A stretch of DNA of 7,196 bases, from contig JAVHQT010000099.1 of the NCBI GenBank assembly GCA_036171275.1, positions 1 to 7,196 on the forward strand. Direction: 5' to 3'. Shown in pieces: positions 5,489 through 7,196 of this stretch. The position numbers and the translations under genes were made by a program. This DNA is from PALSA-1006 sp036171275 (GTDB lineage Bacteria > Pseudomonadota > Gammaproteobacteria > Burkholderiales > Gallionellaceae). A model generated the notes under the pieces. That model made no database searches. It saw only the letters and a program-made list of their open reading frames with translations, and was not told the DNA's origin. Position 1 is the stretch's first letter. The number at the start of each line of letters is the position of its first letter.

Positions 5489-5491
5489 TTA

Positions 5492-6022
5492 TTAAAACAT
5501 ATCCGCCTGACGCTTTTGTGCCGCCGCCCTTTCATTGGACGATTGCTGTGAAAACGCCTGTTTGAGTTTTTTCGTCATATAGCTGACAGTCATTTCAAAC
5601 GACATGTGCGGTGAATCAATTTCAATTACCGAATCCTCCTGTTGCAAATGCGCCGAAGCATTGCCAACAAACGGCACGACTTTATCTATCAATTTATATT
5701 TGCCCGACAGCGCACTTAAAGTGGGTTTAAAACTATCTTTCGGCAAGGTCATCAACACCGCGACCAACTTATCTGCTGCGTCAAAAATAAACGTAATTTC
5801 TGATAAGCCTTCCACTCCCAACCCGCTGCCGTTTCCTTGCAACATCTTTCCGCCGGAATATTTGTTAATCCCCGCATCAGACAGCGAAGTTTTGCTGCCG
5901 ACTTGTTGCTTCACTTGTGCGTAAGTTGCCACGCCAAGTTCTAAACCGAGTGGTGAAGCGTTGGTGGCAAATGCCGCAGGAGAAAAACCGAATAACATCA
6001 AAATAACGAAAACGAATTTCAT
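5492..6022 (-). CDS. Exported protein of unknown function (176 aa)
   Basis: I do not recognise a named family. Residues 1-19 form a signal peptide (short basic start MK, hydrophobic core, AFA before T20), so the mature protein of about 157 residues should be periplasmic or secreted. There is no lipobox and no later membrane helix. The mature part opens with PLGLELGVATYAQVKQQVG, continues with INKYSGG, and has beta-rich stretches (ITFIFDAADKLVAVLMTLPK, IEIDSPHMSFEMTVSYM). The C-terminal 25 or so residues are charged and Gln/Ala-rich (QQSSNERAAAQKRQADMF), probably helical or disordered. AAGGGG (6033-6028) lies 5 bases before the ATG, a strong ribosome binding site. It follows the TPR gene by 58 bases on the same strand and is probably co-transcribed with it. 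Confidence 0.8.
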   Translation of the reverse strand: MKFVFVILMLFGFSPAAFATNASPLGLELGVATYAQVKQQVGSKTSLSDAGINKYSGGKMLQGNGSGLGVEGLSEITFIFDAADKLVAVLMTLPKDSFKPTLSALSGKYKLIDKVVPFVGNASAHLQQEDSVIEIDSPHMSFEMTVSYMTKKLKQAFSQQSSNERAAAQKRQADMF

Positions 6023-6080
6023 AAAAGCCCCTTAGAAAAAGAAATACAAGCCTGACTCAACGTATAAAAACTATTCAACT

Positions 6081-7034
6081 TCATGATGCACCCGCTTCGT
6101 TAGCAAATTTTAGCATCTCGATTGTAATATTAATGAGGTCTGCACTATCTGTTTCACCCATTTTTCGATACAACGCCTCAAGTTTGCTATACAACTCAAT
6201 TGCCACAGTCATTTGCTTTCGAGCAATTGCCACCTCCGCCAAGTATTGATAAGCACTGGCTACCAGAGTTTTATCGTCCAACAGTAGAGCGGCATTTAAT
6301 CCGGCAGTCAGTTCGGTTTCAGCCGGCACTAACTTGCCTTGCTTCTGAAAGCTCTTGCCAAGGTTAATTTGAAGTATTGCTGCTTGGTGGCTATCGCCAT
6401 TTTTTTTAGCCATTTTGATGGCTTTCCTAAACAGGACAACCGCTTGCTTATACTGTTTGCGGTCACTATAAATCTGCGCAATATTGTTCATCGTAGTTAA
6501 TTTTTTTGCCTCATCCGGTTCGAGCGCTAAAGATTCTTGATAAAATGCCAACGCACGCTCAACCTCGCCGCGCTTTTGTGCCACCCTCGCCAAACTGACT
6601 AAACTCCCCGCCTCGCTGCTTTTATCGCCGAGTTCTTTATGGGCTTTTCGGGCACGCTGAAAATAAAGTTCTGCACGCTCAAGATTTTCAAGCTTCCTGT
6701 AGAACAATCCCAGCCAATTGTAGATAGTCGCCAACTCTTGTGTAGTTTGCGCCAACGCTTCCGCTTGCAAGAAAGGCTTTAAAGCCTCCTGTGTTTGTTC
6801 CAATCGGTCGTAAGCGATTCCTAAACATTCTTGCGCAAGGGTTTGTTCGGTGCGACTCAGGTCAGTGCGTTGCAGCAATACTTTTGCTTCAGTTTCGGCA
6901 CTAGCATAATTTTTCGCACCGAGAAGGTTGAAGCAAGGGGCGGTTGCATCGGCATAAGCCACTGGTGCAGCGAAGAGTGACAACAGGCTGAGTAAGCCAA
7001 GTAAACGTAACTTTTTGAACAATAAGCGAAACAT
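6081..7034 (-). CDS. Exported tetratricopeptide-repeat protein
   Basis: This 317-residue protein is a TPR scaffold of unknown partner. A basic N-terminus (FRLLFKKLR) and Leu-rich core are followed by AYA before D29, a good signal peptidase I site, so it is predicted to be periplasmic. Helical repeats of about 40 residues then run at roughly 102-135, 142-175, 180-213, 220-253 and 260-293, preceded by a degenerate repeat at 30-100 that contains two cysteines (34 and 70). The 40-residue spacing is like the TPR_12 type found in signalling scaffolds. The start is the ATG at 7034, which has CAGGAG (7046-7041) 6 bases upstream. A TTG at 7052 in the same frame is upstream of that site and unlikely. 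It is followed by the 176-aa exported protein, so the two may act together in the envelope. This is inference from position. Confidence 0.85.
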   Translation of the reverse strand: MFRLLFKKLRLLGLLSLLSLFAAPVAYADATAPCFNLLGAKNYASAETEAKVLLQRTDLSRTEQTLAQECLGIAYDRLEQTQEALKPFLQAEALAQTTQELATIYNWLGLFYRKLENLERAELYFQRARKAHKELGDKSSEAGSLVSLARVAQKRGEVERALAFYQESLALEPDEAKKLTTMNNIAQIYSDRKQYKQAVVLFRKAIKMAKKNGDSHQAAILQINLGKSFQKQGKLVPAETELTAGLNAALLLDDKTLVASAYQYLAEVAIARKQMTVAIELYSKLEALYRKMGETDSADLINITIEMLKFANEAGAS

Positions 7035-7040
7035 ATAAAT

Positions 7041-7046
7041 CTCCTG
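7041..7046 (-). promoter_or_regulatory. Ribosome binding site deciding the TPR-protein start
   Basis: CAGGAG on the minus strand lies 6 bases before the ATG at 7034 and falls inside the longer TTG-initiated frame, so the ATG is preferred. Confidence 0.75.
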
Positions 7047-7078
7047 AAACAATATGAGTTGTCTAAAAACCTTTAGTT

Positions 7079-7143
7079 CGTCATTCCGGCGAATGCCGGA
7101 ATCCAGTCAAAACAAAAATGCTTTTGCAATTAACCCACTGGAT
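7079..7143. repeat. Dispersed palindromic repeat (TCATTCCGGC-type)
   Basis: ATTCCGGC (7083-7090) and GCCGGAAT (7095-7102) form a perfect 8-bp hairpin with loop GAAT. The adjoining ATCCAGT (7101-7107) is repeated inverted as ACTGGAT (7137-7143). The CGTCATTCC...GGAATCCAGT form is one I recall as a common intergenic repeat in many proteobacteria, often in several copies per genome. It lies upstream of the TPR gene. The element type (REP or MITE remnant) is not resolved. Confidence 0.6.
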
Positions 7144-7158
7144 ACCGACGCTGCGTGT

Positions 7159-7185
7159 GTTGTCGGGGCTTTAGCCCCCTACAAC
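7159..7185. repeat. Second palindromic repeat (GGGGCTTTAGCCCC)
   Basis: GGGGCT (7165-7170) and AGCCCC (7173-7178) pair across TT, flanked by GTTGT (7159-7163) and ACAAC (7181-7185), which pair again outside. The resulting long GC-rich hairpin is typical of REP-like intergenic elements. The window ends 11 bases later, so any further repeat units are out of view. Confidence 0.5.
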
Positions 7186-7196
7186 CACGGCGTACC

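Overview
The window is a stretch of proteobacterial chromosome, most likely from a betaproteobacterium of moderate GC. The Ndk sequence (C-terminus NVYSR, active-site context NAVHGSD) and the FlhC tail (PPSRAGK after the zinc cysteines) are betaproteobacterial in style, and ndk-rlmN-pilF-rodZ is a conserved order in beta- and gammaproteobacteria. These are judgements from memory of the families; no search was run.

Layout. Positions 1-84 are GC-rich (about 68%) and do not fit what follows. They read on the plus strand as the start of an unrelated, actinobacterial-looking gene, and they stop exactly where the RodZ reading frame breaks, so an assembly or library chimera is the simplest explanation. 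From 88 to 2782 runs a tight minus-strand housekeeping cluster: ndk (nucleotide metabolism), rlmN (rRNA/tRNA methylation), pilF (type IV pilus pilotin) and the N-terminal part of rodZ (cell shape). An ATGA overlap (rlmN/pilF) and a TAATG overlap (pilF/rodZ) indicate translational coupling, and a good sigma70-type promoter lies before ndk.

A 371-base divergent intergenic region (2783-3153) separates ndk from the plus-strand flhD-flhC pair, the class I master regulator of flagellar genes. It contains an RcsAB-box-like sequence and a repeated TTCCTAC motif upstream of flhD. Downstream of flhC, in the convergent direction, sits a single tyrosine recombinase with a complete catalytic set. It is bracketed by a 14/15-matching inverted repeat (4111-4125 and 5474-5488). 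Its promoter is overlapped by a perfect 12-bp palindrome, which suggests self-regulation. I see no other phage or island genes.

Beyond it are two minus-strand genes for exported proteins of unknown function: a 176-aa periplasmic protein and a 317-aa TPR protein. They are probably co-transcribed. The right edge (7079-7196) carries palindromic dispersed repeats.

Most of the window is ordinary. The parts worth a second look are the recombinase with its flanking repeats and palindromic operator, the flhD upstream motif, and the junction at about position 85.
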